Of a stretch of DNA of 64,000 bases, positions 1 through 9,450 are shown piece by piece. Under the pieces are notes generated by a model that was given only the letters and a program-made list of their open reading frames with translations, made no database searches and had not been told where the DNA came from. Where the stretch lies: NCBI RefSeq assembly GCF_023169945.1, contig NZ_AP025591.1, positions 2,502,501 to 2,566,500 of the forward strand. Direction: 5' to 3'. How positions within the stretch are numbered: position 1 is the first letter of the stretch; each line of letters begins with the position of its first letter. Made by a program: the position numbers and the translations under genes. Origin of the DNA: Anaeromyxobacter oryzae. GTDB taxonomy: Bacteria; Myxococcota; Myxococcia; Myxococcales; Anaeromyxobacteraceae.

Positions 1-107
1 GAGGCAGCCGAGGTACGCCGCCGGCGCGCGGCCGCACGGTCGGCCCGCGGTGCCCCGGGGAGCACGGACGCCGGCGCGACGGGGCGCCGGCCGGCGAGGA
101 GGATGCC

Positions 108-536
108 ATGAGGGTGGAGGAGCTGATGAGCAGCGCCACCGGCTGCAGGGCGGACGACTCCGTCCGCGACTGCGCGCGGGTGATGCGGGACGAGAGCATC
201 GGATTCATGCCGATCTGCGACGACCACGAGAGGCCCATCGGCGCGATCACCGACCGCGACCTCGCGGTCCGGGTGCTCGCCGACGGGCGGTCGCCGGACG
301 AGAAGGTGCAGTCCTTCATGTCGCGGGGCGTGATCAGCTGCCGGCTCGGCGCGGACGTGCAGGACGCCGAGCGGCTCATGCGCGAGAAGCGCAAGTCGCG
401 GATCATGGTCTGCGACGACGACGGGAAGCTGAAGGGCGTCATCAGCCTCGCCGACATCGCCGACATCGAGAGCGAGCAGTCGGCGGGCGCGACGCTGCAG
501 CAGGTGAAGAGCGATCAGCCGTCGGCGACGCACTGA
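108..536 (+). CDS. Twin CBS-domain protein
   Basis: A 142-residue stand-alone protein made of two CBS motifs (about residues 1-60 and 70-135). Each has the typical ending in which a small-residue strand is followed by an Asp-containing helix (GAITDRDLA near residue 46, GVISLADIA near residue 109). Paired CBS motifs bind adenosyl ligands (AMP, ATP, SAM) and act as energy or redox sensors; a free-standing protein like this probably works by binding a partner. The ATG at 108 follows a strong GAGGAGG ribosome site at 96-102. No partner is evident: the next gene is convergent. The target is unknown. Confidence 0.9.
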   Translation: MRVEELMSSATGCRADDSVRDCARVMRDESIGFMPICDDHERPIGAITDRDLAVRVLADGRSPDEKVQSFMSRGVISCRLGADVQDAERLMREKRKSRIMVCDDDGKLKGVISLADIADIESEQSAGATLQQVKSDQPSATH

Positions 537-551
537 CGGCACCGCCGGCCA

Positions 552-582
552 CCGGGCAGCGCCTTCGCGTGGCGCTGCCCGG
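552..582 (+). terminator. Rho-independent-like hairpin after CBS gene
   Basis: A perfect 12-bp inverted repeat (552-563 with 571-582, 7-nt loop), starting 16 nt after the stop codon and flanked by a second short GCCGGC pair (544-549, 585-590). No clear U-run follows, which is common at this GC. It separates the CBS gene from the convergent repair operon. Confidence 0.6.
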
Positions 583-666
583 GCGCCGGCGGCTTTGGGA
601 CCGGAGCGGGCCGACCTCGCCGATCTGCTCGCGGCGACGTGGCCGACTCGCCGGCGCCGCCGCGCG

Positions 667-1176
667 TCACCGCCGCGCGCGGTCGAACAGCGGACCCGGG
701 ACCGGCGCCGCCTCGTGCGCGAGCAGCCACCGCTTCCGCGCGAGCCCGCCGGCGTAGCCGGTGAGCGTGCCGTCGGCGCCGATCACCCGGTGGCATGGCA
801 CCACGATCGCGAGCGGGTTCTGGCCGTTCGCGGCGCCGACGGCGCGGACCGCCGCGGGGCGGCCGACGGTGCGCGCCAGCTCGCCGTAGGTGCGCGTCTC
901 GCCGAACGGGATCGCGCGGAGCGCCGTCCAGACCGCGCGCTGGAAGTCCGTGCCTCCGAGGTGCAGCGGGAGCTCGAACGCGGTCCTCCGGCCGGCGAGG
1001 TACTCCGCGAGCTGCTCCCGGGCGCGCTCGAGCACCGGGTGAGCCGGCGCGGCCTGCGCCGCGACCGCGGACGAGGCGGCCTCGTCCCCGAGGTGTACGG
1101 CGACGAGGGCATCGTCGTTCGCGACCAGCGTGATCGTGCCGAGCGGCGAGGGCATCGAGAGCGCGTGTCGGGTCAT
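667..1176 (-). CDS. ogt: Methylated-DNA--protein-cysteine methyltransferase (Ogt)
   Basis: A suicide repair enzyme of 169 residues that moves the methyl group from O6-methylguanine (and O4-methylthymine) to its own cysteine. The active-site motif PCHRVIG is present with acceptor Cys128. The helix-turn-helix DNA-binding part precedes it ([11 protein letters not shown], then AANGQNP). The length matches the Ogt family, and there is no fused Ada N-domain because that sits in the gene just upstream. Its ATG overlaps the TGA of the Ada-AlkA gene by 4 bp, so the two are translationally coupled in one alkylation-damage operon. A GAGGAACG ribosome site lies just upstream of the start. Confidence 0.93.
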   Translation of the reverse strand: MTRHALSMPSPLGTITLVANDDALVAVHLGDEAASSAVAAQAAPAHPVLERAREQLAEYLAGRRTAFELPLHLGGTDFQRAVWTALRAIPFGETRTYGELARTVGRPAAVRAVGAANGQNPLAIVVPCHRVIGADGTLTGYAGGLARKRWLLAHEAAPVPGPLFDRARR

Positions 1177-2618
1177 GGTCGTTCCTCCGTGAGCAGGGTC
1201 CACAGGTGGAGCGCGGCGTAGGCGCGCCAGGGTCGCCACCGCTCGGCGCGCCGGAGCGCCTCGCGCTCGGAGCCGCCGAGCGCCGCCCGGAGCCCGAGGT
1301 CCCCTGCGGGGAACGCATCGGGCCATCCGAGCGCGCGGAGCGCCACGACCTGCGCGGTCCAGGGTCCGATCCCGGGCAGCGCCTCGAGGCGCGCGACCGT
1401 CTCCTCCGGGTCCGCGAGCCGGTCGAGGCGGAGGCCCTCCCGCGCCACCGCCCGGGCGAGGGCGATCACGGTGCGCGCGCGGGCGCCCGGCATCCCGAGC
1501 GTCGCGACGTCGCGCTCCGTCGCGGCCGCGAGCACCTCCGCGGCGGGGAAGAGCCTCCGGAGCGCCGGCACCGGGGCCGTGACCGGCGCGCCGAACCGCT
1601 CGACCAGCCGCCCGGCGATCGTCGTCGCGCCGCGCACCGAGACCTGCTGGCCGAGCACCGCGCGGACCGCGACCTCGAACCCGTCGAACGCACCCGGCAC
1701 GCGCAGGCCCGGGTGACGCGCGACGAGCGGCCCGAGGAGGCGATCCGGCCGGAGGTGCGCGTCGATCGCGGCAGGCCGTGCGTCGAGGTCGGCGAGCGCC
1801 CGGACCCGGCCGGCGACGTCGACGAGCGCGCCGGCGAGCGCGGGCGCGACCTCGACGCGGAGCGCCGGACGGCCGCGCTCCGGGCGCACCGCGATCCAGC
1901 CGGCGCGCCCGCCCATCGCGACGGTGCGCCGGTAGACGCCGCCCTCGATCGACTCGACCCCTGGGGTCGCCCGCGGCCGGAGGAACGCGAGCAGCGCGGC
2001 CCAGTCGAGCGGGGGCCGGTGGTCGAGACGGAGGGCGATGGCGCCGTCCTCGCCGCTCCCGTGCTCGCGCCGCACCGCCGACGGCGGCCGCCCGAAGCGA
2101 GCCCGGAACAGCGCGTTGAAGCGGCGCACGCTCGCGAAGCCGCTCGCGAGCGCGACCTCGGCGAGCGGGAGCGCCGTGTCGTGGAGCAGCTGCTTCGCGA
2201 CGGCGAGCCGGCGCGTCTGCGCGACGTCGATCGGCGAGACGCCGAGCGCCGCGGTCATCGCGCGCCGCAGGTGTCGATCCGAGACGCCGAGCTCCGCGGC
2301 GAGGCCGTCGACCGCGCCGCCGTCGAGCCGCCCCGAGGCGATCCGCGCGACGGCCGACGCGACCAGGCGCGGGAGCGCGTCGACCGGGGCGCCGCCCGGC
2401 GCGAGCTCCGGGCGACACCGGAAGCACGCGCGGAACCCGTCGCGCTCCGCCTCGGCGGCGGTCCGGAAGAACCGGCACCGGTCCCGCCCGGGCGTCCGCG
2501 CCGGGCACACCGGCCGGCAGTACACGCCGGTCGTCGAGACGCCGACGAAGAACAGCCCGTCGAACCGGGCGTCCCGGGCGCACAGGGCGCGATAGCAGGT
2601 GTTCGCCTCCAGGGTCAC
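1173..2618 (-). CDS. Ada-type regulator fused to AlkA 3-methyladenine glycosylase
   Basis: A 481-residue three-part fusion. Residues 1-75 form the Ada zinc domain with Cys34, Cys38, Cys65 and Cys68 at exactly the Ada spacing; one takes methyl from phosphotriesters and switches the protein into an activator. Residues about 80-180 are an AraC helix-turn-helix pair. Residues about 190-481 are AlkA-like, ending in a helix-hairpin-helix (LPGIGPWTA) and the catalytic Asp in GDLGLR, which excises alkylated bases. The GTG at 2618 was chosen because the Ada fold begins right after it and a GGGAAGG ribosome site precedes it; frames reaching further upstream lack homology. It probably autoregulates itself and ogt, as in the adaptive response. 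Confidence 0.92.
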   Translation of the reverse strand: MTLEANTCYRALCARDARFDGLFFVGVSTTGVYCRPVCPARTPGRDRCRFFRTAAEAERDGFRACFRCRPELAPGGAPVDALPRLVASAVARIASGRLDGGAVDGLAAELGVSDRHLRRAMTAALGVSPIDVAQTRRLAVAKQLLHDTALPLAEVALASGFASVRRFNALFRARFGRPPSAVRREHGSGEDGAIALRLDHRPPLDWAALLAFLRPRATPGVESIEGGVYRRTVAMGGRAGWIAVRPERGRPALRVEVAPALAGALVDVAGRVRALADLDARPAAIDAHLRPDRLLGPLVARHPGLRVPGAFDGFEVAVRAVLGQQVSVRGATTIAGRLVERFGAPVTAPVPALRRLFPAAEVLAAATERDVATLGMPGARARTVIALARAVAREGLRLDRLADPEETVARLEALPGIGPWTAQVVALRALGWPDAFPAGDLGLRAALGGSEREALRRAERWRPWRAYAALHLWTLLTEERP

Positions 2619-2811
2619 GCCGCCTTCCCTACCCCGGCGGCCACGCGCCGTCTGGCCGTTTCCGGACCTGGTCGCGAGATCCGGCCGTGGCGCCCGGTCG
2701 CCCGTGCGGGGCTCCCGTGGCCAGGCAGCGCCCGCCGACGGGCGAACCCGCGTGCGCCGTGCCGGCGCCGGGCGGCGGCGCGACGATCGCCTCGTCACCG
2801 GAGGTGGGACG

Positions 2812-2982
2812 ATGGCCGAGACGAGACGAGGCGGGTTCCACGCGCTCGAGAAGAAGATCCACGACATCGAGGAGAAGGATCGCGAGGCGGCCGAGCGGAA
2901 GCCGGAGGAGGCGCGCCGCGCGAAGAACGAGGACCGCGAGGCGGCGGCTCGGATCCGTCCGCCGCCGGCCCACGACGAATGA
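2812..2982 (+). CDS. Small highly charged protein, function unknown
   Basis: A 56-residue protein that is almost entirely charged helix (runs such as EKKIHDIEEKDREAAERK), consistent with a short coiled coil or a disordered helix. The ATG at 2812 has a good ribosome site (GGAGGTGGG at 2800-2808) and the gene ends just before a strong terminator, both of which argue it is expressed. I do not recognise the family. It is divergent from the repair operon across about 190 bp. Confidence 0.6.
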   Translation: MAETRRGGFHALEKKIHDIEEKDREAAERKPEEARRAKNEDREAAARIRPPPAHDE

Positions 2983-2990
2983 GCTCGGAA

Positions 2991-3027
2991 GGCCGTCCGT
3001 GGTGAGCCATTCGGACCACGGACGGCC
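2991..3027. terminator. Bidirectional hairpin between convergent genes
   Basis: A perfect 13-bp inverted repeat (2991-3003 with 3015-3027, 11-nt loop) between the stop of the small charged protein (2982) and the stop of the convergent symporter (3067). Its position suggests it terminates both. Confidence 0.75.
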
Positions 3028-3066
3028 GTCCTCCGCTGGATCGGGCTCCCGGCGAACGGCCGAGGC

Positions 3067-4635
3067 TCAGGCCGACAGCCGCTCGGGCGCGGCGGCCGTC
3101 TCGGGCGGCGTCTCGGGGCCGAACGCCGCCTCGACCAGCTCCCGCGCCGGCGGCCGCCCGAGGAGGGACACCGCGGGCACGACGAGGAGCGGGAGCACCA
3201 TCGCGATCGCGCCCGCGAGGGGCACGCCGTCCGCGCCCCAGAGCGGGAACAGGACGAACGCCGACGCGAGGCCGGTCGCGATCCCGGCCCACACGCCGGC
3301 CGCGGTCGTGCGCCGCCAGAAGAGGCCGTAGAGGTAAGGCGCCAGGAACACGCCGGACAGCGTCCCCCAGCTCATCACCATCAGGTTCACGATCACCGCC
3401 GGCTTCGAGAGGGCGATGACGAGCGAGAGCCCGACGAAAGCCGCGCAGAGCGTGCGGAGGAGCGCCATCGTCCGGCGCGGCTGCCGCTGGTGGTCGATGA
3501 AGGCGCCGTAGACGTCGATGGCGATCGCGGAGCTCGACACGAGCACGAGCGAGGACAGGCTCGACATCGACGCCGAGAACACCATCAGCACGATCACCAG
3601 CACGAGCGCCTCGGGGAGGCCGGTCGTGGTGATGAAGTGCGGCATGATCTTGTCCCAGATCGGCCCCTGCGGCCCGAGGAGCGCGGGCGGCAGCTTCGGC
3701 CCGTAGTAGAGGTGGGTGAGCGCGCCGCTGAAGTACGCGCCGAACGCCATGAACAGCGCGAAGACGCTCGCGATGACGAGGGCGCGCTTCACGTCGGCGC
3801 GGCTGCGGATCGAGTAGAACTTCTGGACCATCTGCGGCAGCGCCCACGGCCCGAAGCTCGTGATGAGCACGAGCGCTGCGAGCGTGAGCCAGCCCGGGAT
3901 CGCCACCGCGAGCGGAGACCCCGCCCCCACCTGCTTCACCGCGACGAGCCCGGGCGCCATCACCTTCGGGTCGCCGAGGAGCTGCCCGGTGGCGGCGACG
4001 AAGCCGCCCGTCTCCGGCCGGTGGGCGAGCAGCCACACCATCAGCATGACACCCGCGAACTCCACGATGCCGCGGATGAAGTCGCTCACCGCGACCGCGA
4101 AGTAGCCGCCCATGGAGAGGTAGATCGCGGTGATGGCCGCGAGCAGGTAGAGCGCGGTGTCGTACCGGATGTGCAGGGTCATCTCGAACAGGTACGAGAG
4201 ACCCATCAGCACCGACGCCGAGTACGGCACGAGGAACACGAACACCACCGCGGCGGCGACGACCTGGAGCCCCTTGCTCCCGTAGCGCGCCCCGAGGAGC
4301 TCCGGCATCGTGATGGCGCCGAGCCGGGCGGTCATGTCGCGCGTCCGGCCCGCGAGCAGGCGCCACGCGAGCAGCGTCCCGACGACCGTGTTGCCGAGCA
4401 CGATCCACATCGTGTGGATCCCGAAGCCCCACCCCAGCTTGCCGGCGTAGCCGATGAAGAGGACGGCGGAGAAGTAGGTCGTGCCGTAGGCGAAGGCGCT
4501 CATCCACGGGCCGAGCGTCCGGCCGCCGATGAAGAAGTCCTGGACGTCGCGCGTGCGCTTCATCGCGACCCAGCCGACGGCCAGCATCGCGAGCACGTAC
4601 AGGACCACGATCCCGACGTAGAGGGCGGAGGGCAT
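3067..4635 (-). CDS. Sodium:solute symporter (SSS family)
   Basis: A 522-residue inner-membrane carrier with about 13 hydrophobic segments and the sodium:solute symporter family start (YVGIVVLYVLAMLAVGW, then the FFIGGRTLGPW loop and AYGTTYFSAVLFIGY). These transporters couple sodium entry to uptake of sugars, amino acids, carboxylates or similar solutes; the substrate cannot be read from sequence. The length is normal for the family. The ATG at 4635 gives the standard short N-terminus, although its ribosome site is weak. It is a single gene divergent from the potassium transporter at 4760, sharing a 124-bp promoter region with it. Confidence 0.92.
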   Translation of the reverse strand: MPSALYVGIVVLYVLAMLAVGWVAMKRTRDVQDFFIGGRTLGPWMSAFAYGTTYFSAVLFIGYAGKLGWGFGIHTMWIVLGNTVVGTLLAWRLLAGRTRDMTARLGAITMPELLGARYGSKGLQVVAAAVVFVFLVPYSASVLMGLSYLFEMTLHIRYDTALYLLAAITAIYLSMGGYFAVAVSDFIRGIVEFAGVMLMVWLLAHRPETGGFVAATGQLLGDPKVMAPGLVAVKQVGAGSPLAVAIPGWLTLAALVLITSFGPWALPQMVQKFYSIRSRADVKRALVIASVFALFMAFGAYFSGALTHLYYGPKLPPALLGPQGPIWDKIMPHFITTTGLPEALVLVIVLMVFSASMSSLSSLVLVSSSAIAIDVYGAFIDHQRQPRRTMALLRTLCAAFVGLSLVIALSKPAVIVNLMVMSWGTLSGVFLAPYLYGLFWRRTTAAGVWAGIATGLASAFVLFPLWGADGVPLAGAIAMVLPLLVVPAVSLLGRPPARELVEAAFGPETPPETAAAPERLSA

Positions 4636-4759
4636 CCGGGCACTGTACCGCGCCGGCGGCGGCCCGAGCACCCCGCGACGCGGAAAGCGCTCGCCGGCCC
4701 GGCCGCCGCGAGGGCGGCGCGGACGCGGCCGGGCCCGGCCGCGACGTACCTTTGCTCGT

Positions 4760-6703
4760 ATGCGGGTGCGCGACGCGCTGCTCGGGAAGCCCATCCCCGA
4801 CTCCGAGGCGGAGTCGGAGAGCCTCGGACCCGCCGAGGCGGTGCCGGTGCTGGGCCTCGACGCGCTCGCGTCGGCGGCCTACGGGCCGGAGGCGGCGCTG
4901 GCGGTGCTCGTCGCGCTCGGCGCGGCGGGCGTCCGCTTCATCGTCCCGATCACCGCCGCGATCGTCGTCCTGCTGCTCCTCGTCCAGACCTCCTACCGCC
5001 ACACCATCTCGGCATACCCGGACGGTGGGGGGTCGTACACGGTCGCGAAGGAGAACCTCGGGCGAGGCGCGAGCCTCCTCGCCGCGGCTTCGCTCTCCGT
5101 CGACTACGTGCTGAACGTCGCCGTCGCCATCTCCGCGGGTGTGGGGGCGCTCGTCTCGGCGATGCCGGTGCTCCACCGCCACACCCTCGGGCTCTGTCTC
5201 GCGCTCCTCGTCCTCCTGACCTTCGCGAACCTCCGCGGCCTGCGCACCACCGGCGCGGCGTTCATGGTGCCTACCTACGCGTTCGTCGCGTGCCTGGGGG
5301 TCGCCATCGCGGTCGGCGTCGCGCGGCTGGTCGCGGCCGGCGGCCACCCGGCGCCGGTGGTCGCGCCGTCCGCGCTCCGTCCCGCGGTGGAGGCGGCCGG
5401 GGCGTGGGTGATCCTCCGCGCCTTCGCGAGCGGCTGCACCGCGATGACCGGCGTCGAGGCGGTCTCGAACGCGGTCCCGGTGTTCCGCGAGCCGGCGCAG
5501 CGGAACGCGGAGCGCACGCTCTCCATCATCATCGGCATCCTGGTCTTCCTGCTCGCCGGCATCGCGATCCTCGCGCGCGCGTACGGGATCGGCGCGACCG
5601 ACCCCGAGCGGCCCGGCTACCAGAGCGTGCTCTCGCAGGTCGTGGCCGCCGTCTTCGGCCGCGGGGTCGTCTACGACGTCTCGATCGCCAGCATCATGAC
5701 GGTCCTCTGTCTCTCGGCGAACACGAGCTTCGCCGACTTCCCGCGCCTCTGCCGCTCGCTCGCGCTGGACGGCTACCTCCCCGAGGCGTTCGCCCACGCC
5801 GGCCGCCGCCTCGTCTACTCGACCGGGATCCTCTTCCTCTCCGCGACCGCCGCCGCCTTGCTCGTCGTGTTTCGCGGCGTGACCGAGCGGCTCGTGCCGC
5901 TCTTCGCGGTGGGCGCCTTCGCCGCGTTCACGCTGTCGCAGGCCGGGATGGTCCGTCACTGGCACCGGCGACGGCGCGACCGCGGCGCGCGCCGCGCCCT
6001 GTGGATCAACGGCGCCGGCGCGGTCGCGACGGCCGTGACGCTCGTCGTCGTGCTGGCCTCCAAGCTCCTCGAGGGCGCCTGGATCACCGTCCTCGTCATC
6101 CCCGCGCTGATCCTGGTCTTCCGGCGGACGAGCGCCCGGTACGAGGAGGCCGCCCGGGCGTGCGACGCCGACGCCGCCCTCGACGTCACCGACCTCGCCC
6201 CACCCATCGCGGTGGTGCCGGTGAAGCGGCTCGACGCGCTCACGTTCAAGGCGCTGCGCTTCGCGCTCGGCATCTCCCCGCGCGTCCATGCCGTCCAGGT
6301 GCTCGCGGCGGGCCACGCCCACGAGGATCTCTCGACGCGCTGGGCGGACGCGGTGGAGCGGCCGTGCCGCGCGGCGGGGCTCCCGCCGCCCGAGCTCGCC
6401 GTGCTGCGCTCCCGGTACCGGCAGGTCGTCGATCCGCTGCTCGGGTACGTGCACCGGCTCGCCGCGGAGGATCGCTCGCGCTTCATCGCGGTGCTCGTGC
6501 CCGAGCTCGTCGAGGCGCGCTGGTACCACTACCTGCTCTTCAGCCACACCGCGACGCTGCTCAAGATGATGCTGCTCTTCCGCGGCGGGCCACAGGTCGT
6601 GGTCGTGAACGCGCCCTGGTACCTCGACGCGCCGCGCCGGCGTCGGGCGCGGCGGGGGCGCCGCGGCGTCGTGCCGCTCGCGGCGCACACCGCCGAGCGG
6701 TGA
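4760..6703 (+). CDS. kimA: KimA-type potassium importer (APC superfamily)
   Basis: A 647-residue permease with 12 membrane segments and a cytoplasmic C-terminal domain of about 180 residues. The layout and motifs match Bacillus KimA (YdaO) closely: an N-terminal LLGKPIP box, ALASAAYG in the first helix, AYPDGGGSYTVAKENLG after helix 2, the SGCTAMTGVEAVSNAVP stretch, and the C-terminal pattern RYRQVVDPLL...RWYHYLLFSHTA. KimA is a high-affinity potassium/proton symporter that in Firmicutes is shut by c-di-AMP; whether that control operates here is not visible. It is convergent with the thioesterase, whose stop lies only 12 bp away. Confidence 0.82.
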   Translation: MRVRDALLGKPIPDSEAESESLGPAEAVPVLGLDALASAAYGPEAALAVLVALGAAGVRFIVPITAAIVVLLLLVQTSYRHTISAYPDGGGSYTVAKENLGRGASLLAAASLSVDYVLNVAVAISAGVGALVSAMPVLHRHTLGLCLALLVLLTFANLRGLRTTGAAFMVPTYAFVACLGVAIAVGVARLVAAGGHPAPVVAPSALRPAVEAAGAWVILRAFASGCTAMTGVEAVSNAVPVFREPAQRNAERTLSIIIGILVFLLAGIAILARAYGIGATDPERPGYQSVLSQVVAAVFGRGVVYDVSIASIMTVLCLSANTSFADFPRLCRSLALDGYLPEAFAHAGRRLVYSTGILFLSATAAALLVVFRGVTERLVPLFAVGAFAAFTLSQAGMVRHWHRRRRDRGARRALWINGAGAVATAVTLVVVLASKLLEGAWITVLVIPALILVFRRTSARYEEAARACDADAALDVTDLAPPIAVVPVKRLDALTFKALRFALGISPRVHAVQVLAAGHAHEDLSTRWADAVERPCRAAGLPPPELAVLRSRYRQVVDPLLGYVHRLAAEDRSRFIAVLVPELVEARWYHYLLFSHTATLLKMMLLFRGGPQVVVVNAPWYLDAPRRRRARRGRRGVVPLAAHTAER

Positions 6704-6715
6704 CGCTGGCCGCCG

Positions 6716-7156
6716 TCAGCCGGCCGGCGGCGGCTCGACGACGCGCCGGAAGGCCTCGGGCATGCTCACCACCTTCCGCGCGGCGTAGTCGAACCAGAGC
6801 AGGCCGGTCGCGACGCGCGCGATCTCCTGGCCCGTCGCCCGGTCGCGCATGCGGTACAGCAGCTCGGTGCGGCGCGAGCGGACCTCGCCGGCCGCGAGCT
6901 CCACCTCGAGCACCATCCCGTAGCGCCCCTCGGCGCGATACTGGACCATCGCGTCCGCCATCACGAGCCCGACCCCCGCGACGTCGAGCTCGGATGCGAA
7001 CCCGTGCGCGACGAGGAACCGGAGCCGCACCTCCTGCGCCAGCGCGAGCACCGCGTCGTTGCCGAGGTGCCCGCCGTAGTTCACGTCGTCGATGCGGATC
7101 GGCAGCTCGGTCCGGAAGAGGGCGTGCTCGGGGAACGGGATCTCGACGCGGGGCAT
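6716..7156 (-). CDS. Hotdog-fold acyl-CoA thioesterase (4HBT type)
   Basis: A 146-residue single-domain hotdog protein. The 4-hydroxybenzoyl-CoA thioesterase signature is near the N-terminus (RIDDVNYGGHLGND), with Asp24 in the position of the catalytic acid. Such enzymes hydrolyse acyl-CoA thioesters in the cytosol; the chain type is not predictable. The ATG at 7156 puts the hotdog motif at the normal distance, though a slightly longer start is possible. The zinc dehydrogenase lies 77 bp upstream on the same strand and may be cotranscribed. Confidence 0.82.
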   Translation of the reverse strand: MPRVEIPFPEHALFRTELPIRIDDVNYGGHLGNDAVLALAQEVRLRFLVAHGFASELDVAGVGLVMADAMVQYRAEGRYGMVLEVELAAGEVRSRRTELLYRMRDRATGQEIARVATGLLWFDYAARKVVSMPEAFRRVVEPPPAG

Positions 7157-7233
7157 GCTCCGATCAAGCACGAACGCGGCGCGGAACGCCACCCTGCAGC
7201 ACACGGCAGGCTCGGGGGGCCTCGTGGACGCCG

Positions 7234-8244
7234 CTAGAACGTGAACACGAGGCGCGCGGGGACCTTCGCCTTCTCCACCTCCTCGAAGCTCTCGTTCACC
7301 TGCTCCAGCTTCCGGATGTCGTAGACGACGCGCGTGCGCTTCCGCGCGTGCAGCTCGAAGACCTCCGCGAGGTCCGCGCGCGTGCCGACGATCGACCCCA
7401 CCACGGTGATCCCGTGCAGGACCGTCTCGAAGATCGGCAGCTGCATGAAGTTGTCCGCGGGCAGCGCGACGAACGCGAGCGTCCCGCCGCGGCGCAGCGA
7501 CCGGTACGCCTGCTCGAACGCCTTGGGCGACACCGCGACGCAGACGGCCTGATCGGCGCCGCCGAGCTTCCGGATCGCCTCGACCGGGTCCTCCTGCCGC
7601 GGGTTCACGGTGTAGTCGGCGCCGAGCGTCCTCGCGAGCTCGAGCTTGTCTTCCACGAGGTCGACCGCCACCACCGTGCCTCCCGCGATCTTCCCGTACT
7701 GGACGGCGAGGTGGCCGAGGCCGCCGATCCCGAACACCGCGACGAGATCCGACGACCGCGTCCCGGCCACCTTGACCGCCTTGTAGGTCGTCACGCCGGC
7801 GCAGGTGAGCGGGGCGGCATCGTTCGGGTCGACGCCCGCCGGGACCTTCCCGACGTAGAGGGCGGAGGCGCGCGCGTACTCCGCGTACGAGCCGTCGACG
7901 GAGTACCCGGTGTTCTGCTGCAGCTCGCAGAGCGTCTCGCGGCCCGACGTGCAGTACTCGCAGACCCCGCACGCCGAGCCGAGCCACGGGATGCAGACGC
8001 GGTCGCCCTCCTTCACCGTCGATACGCCGGCGCCGACGCTCTCGACGATCCCGACGCCCTCGTGCCCCGGGATGAGCGGGAGCTTGGGCTTCACCGGCCA
8101 ATCCCCGTGCGCGGCGTGGATATCGGTGTGGCACAGCCCCGACGCCTCGATCTTCACCACCACCTCGCCGGGGCCGGGCGTGGGCTTCGGCAGGTCCTCG
8201 ATGCGCAGCGGCGCCTTGAACTCTCTCACGACGGCGGCCTTCAT
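7234..8244 (-). CDS. Zinc-dependent alcohol dehydrogenase (AdhP/AdhT type)
   Basis: A 336-residue medium-chain NAD(H)-dependent dehydrogenase. Catalytic zinc ligands are Cys38, His61 (GHE motif) and Cys148; structural zinc ligands are Cys92, Cys95, Cys98 and Cys106. The Rossmann turn GIGGLG lies at residues 172-177. Length and motif spacing fit propanol-preferring and ethanol dehydrogenases of the AdhP group. The ATG at 8244 follows a GAGGAGGT ribosome site. It probably interconverts short primary alcohols and aldehydes in the cytosol. About 220 bp of non-coding DNA separates it from the upstream metal exporter. Confidence 0.9.
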   Translation of the reverse strand: MKAAVVREFKAPLRIEDLPKPTPGPGEVVVKIEASGLCHTDIHAAHGDWPVKPKLPLIPGHEGVGIVESVGAGVSTVKEGDRVCIPWLGSACGVCEYCTSGRETLCELQQNTGYSVDGSYAEYARASALYVGKVPAGVDPNDAAPLTCAGVTTYKAVKVAGTRSSDLVAVFGIGGLGHLAVQYGKIAGGTVVAVDLVEDKLELARTLGADYTVNPRQEDPVEAIRKLGGADQAVCVAVSPKAFEQAYRSLRRGGTLAFVALPADNFMQLPIFETVLHGITVVGSIVGTRADLAEVFELHARKRTRVVYDIRKLEQVNESFEEVEKAKVPARLVFTF

Positions 8245-8463
8245 GGCGCGTACCTCCTCGTGCTCGGCCGGGCGGGCGCTCGCATCCGGCCCGGCTGCGC
8301 ATGGGGTAGTTGCGGGCGCCGGACGGCGCTCCGGTCAAAGGGAGCACGCAGGGCGCAGGTCATGGGTGGCGCTCGCCTGCGCCCTCGCCGGCCAGCGGTG
8401 CGCCGGCGGCTCCACGACGCGCCCGACACGCGCTCGGACCGGCGAACGCGCCGTTCGCGGCGC

Positions 8464-9450
8464 TCAGCCCCCCGCCACCGCGCGGCGGTCGTCGGCGCAG
8501 CCGTTCACCTCGACCGTCACGTGCGCGAGATCCGGGAATCCGCCGAGGAGCCCCCGGTAGTACGCCGGTTCCCGCGGCGCGTGCGTCACCACCGAGACGA
8601 TGACCGCGAGGTGCCTCGGCCCGACGCGCCAGACGTGAAGATCGGCGACGCGGTCGTCGCCGTCCGTCTCGATCGCGGCCGCGATCGCGCGGCGTCGCGC
8701 CGCCTGCACCTCCGCGTCGAGGAGCACCGCGCTCGTGTCCCGGAGCAGCCCGACCGACCAGCGCGCGATGACGAGCGAGCCGACCACCCCCATCGCCGGG
8801 TCCATCCAGGTCCAGCCGAGGCTCCGGCCGGCGAGGAGCGCGACGATCGCGAGCACGGAGGTGAGCGCGTCCGCGAGCACGTGGAGGTACGCCGCCCGCC
8901 GGTTGTGATCCGGGTGCGCCCCGTGGTCGTGGTGTTCGTCGTCGTGGTGTTCGTCGTGGTCGTGACGCTCGTCGTGGCCGTGTCCGTGTCCGTGATCCTC
9001 CCGGAGGAGGAGCGCGCACCCGAGGTTCACGGCCAGGCCGAGCACGGCGACGGCGATGGCCTCGTCGAACTGGATCGCGACGGGCGAGGCGAGGCGAGTC
9101 ACGCTCTCCCCGAGCACGAGCAGGGCGACGACGGCGAGGCCGACCGCGCTCGCGAACCCGCCGAGCGCGCCGACCTTGCCGGTGCCGAAGCTGTACCGCG
9201 GGTCGCCGGCGTGCTTGCGGGCGTACGCGTAGGCGAACAGCGCGACGCCGAGCGCCGCGGCGTGCGTCCCCATGTGCCAGCCGTCCGCGAGGAGCGCCAT
9301 CGACCGGAACGCGGTCCCGGCCGCGATCTCCCCGACCATCATGACGAGCGTGATGCCGACGACCCAGCGGGTCCGGCGCTCGCCCTCCACGCCCGCGTTC
9401 GCGCCGAACGCGTGGCCGTGCTGCCACGCCTGGAGCCGTTCCGTGTGCAT
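8464..9450 (-). CDS. dmeF: Cation diffusion facilitator, DmeF-like (Co/Ni efflux)
   Basis: A 328-residue inner-membrane metal/proton antiporter with six membrane segments. The transport-site pairs are visible in helix 2 (Asp56, His59) and helix 5 (His190, Asp194). A very His-rich loop (residues about 153-182, alternating His, Gly and Asp) sits between helices 4 and 5, as is usual for the family. The phrase RRAAYLHVLADALTSVLAI after the loop is characteristic of the DmeF subgroup, which exports cobalt and nickel; zinc is possible. The ATG at 9450 has a GGAGGCGG ribosome site. Nickel export fits the nearby NiFe hydrogenase, but no direct link is shown. Confidence 0.85.
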   Translation of the reverse strand: MHTERLQAWQHGHAFGANAGVEGERRTRWVVGITLVMMVGEIAAGTAFRSMALLADGWHMGTHAAALGVALFAYAYARKHAGDPRYSFGTGKVGALGGFASAVGLAVVALLVLGESVTRLASPVAIQFDEAIAVAVLGLAVNLGCALLLREDHGHGHGHDERHDHDEHHDDEHHDHGAHPDHNRRAAYLHVLADALTSVLAIVALLAGRSLGWTWMDPAMGVVGSLVIARWSVGLLRDTSAVLLDAEVQAARRRAIAAAIETDGDDRVADLHVWRVGPRHLAVIVSVVTHAPREPAYYRGLLGGFPDLAHVTVEVNGCADDRRAVAGG

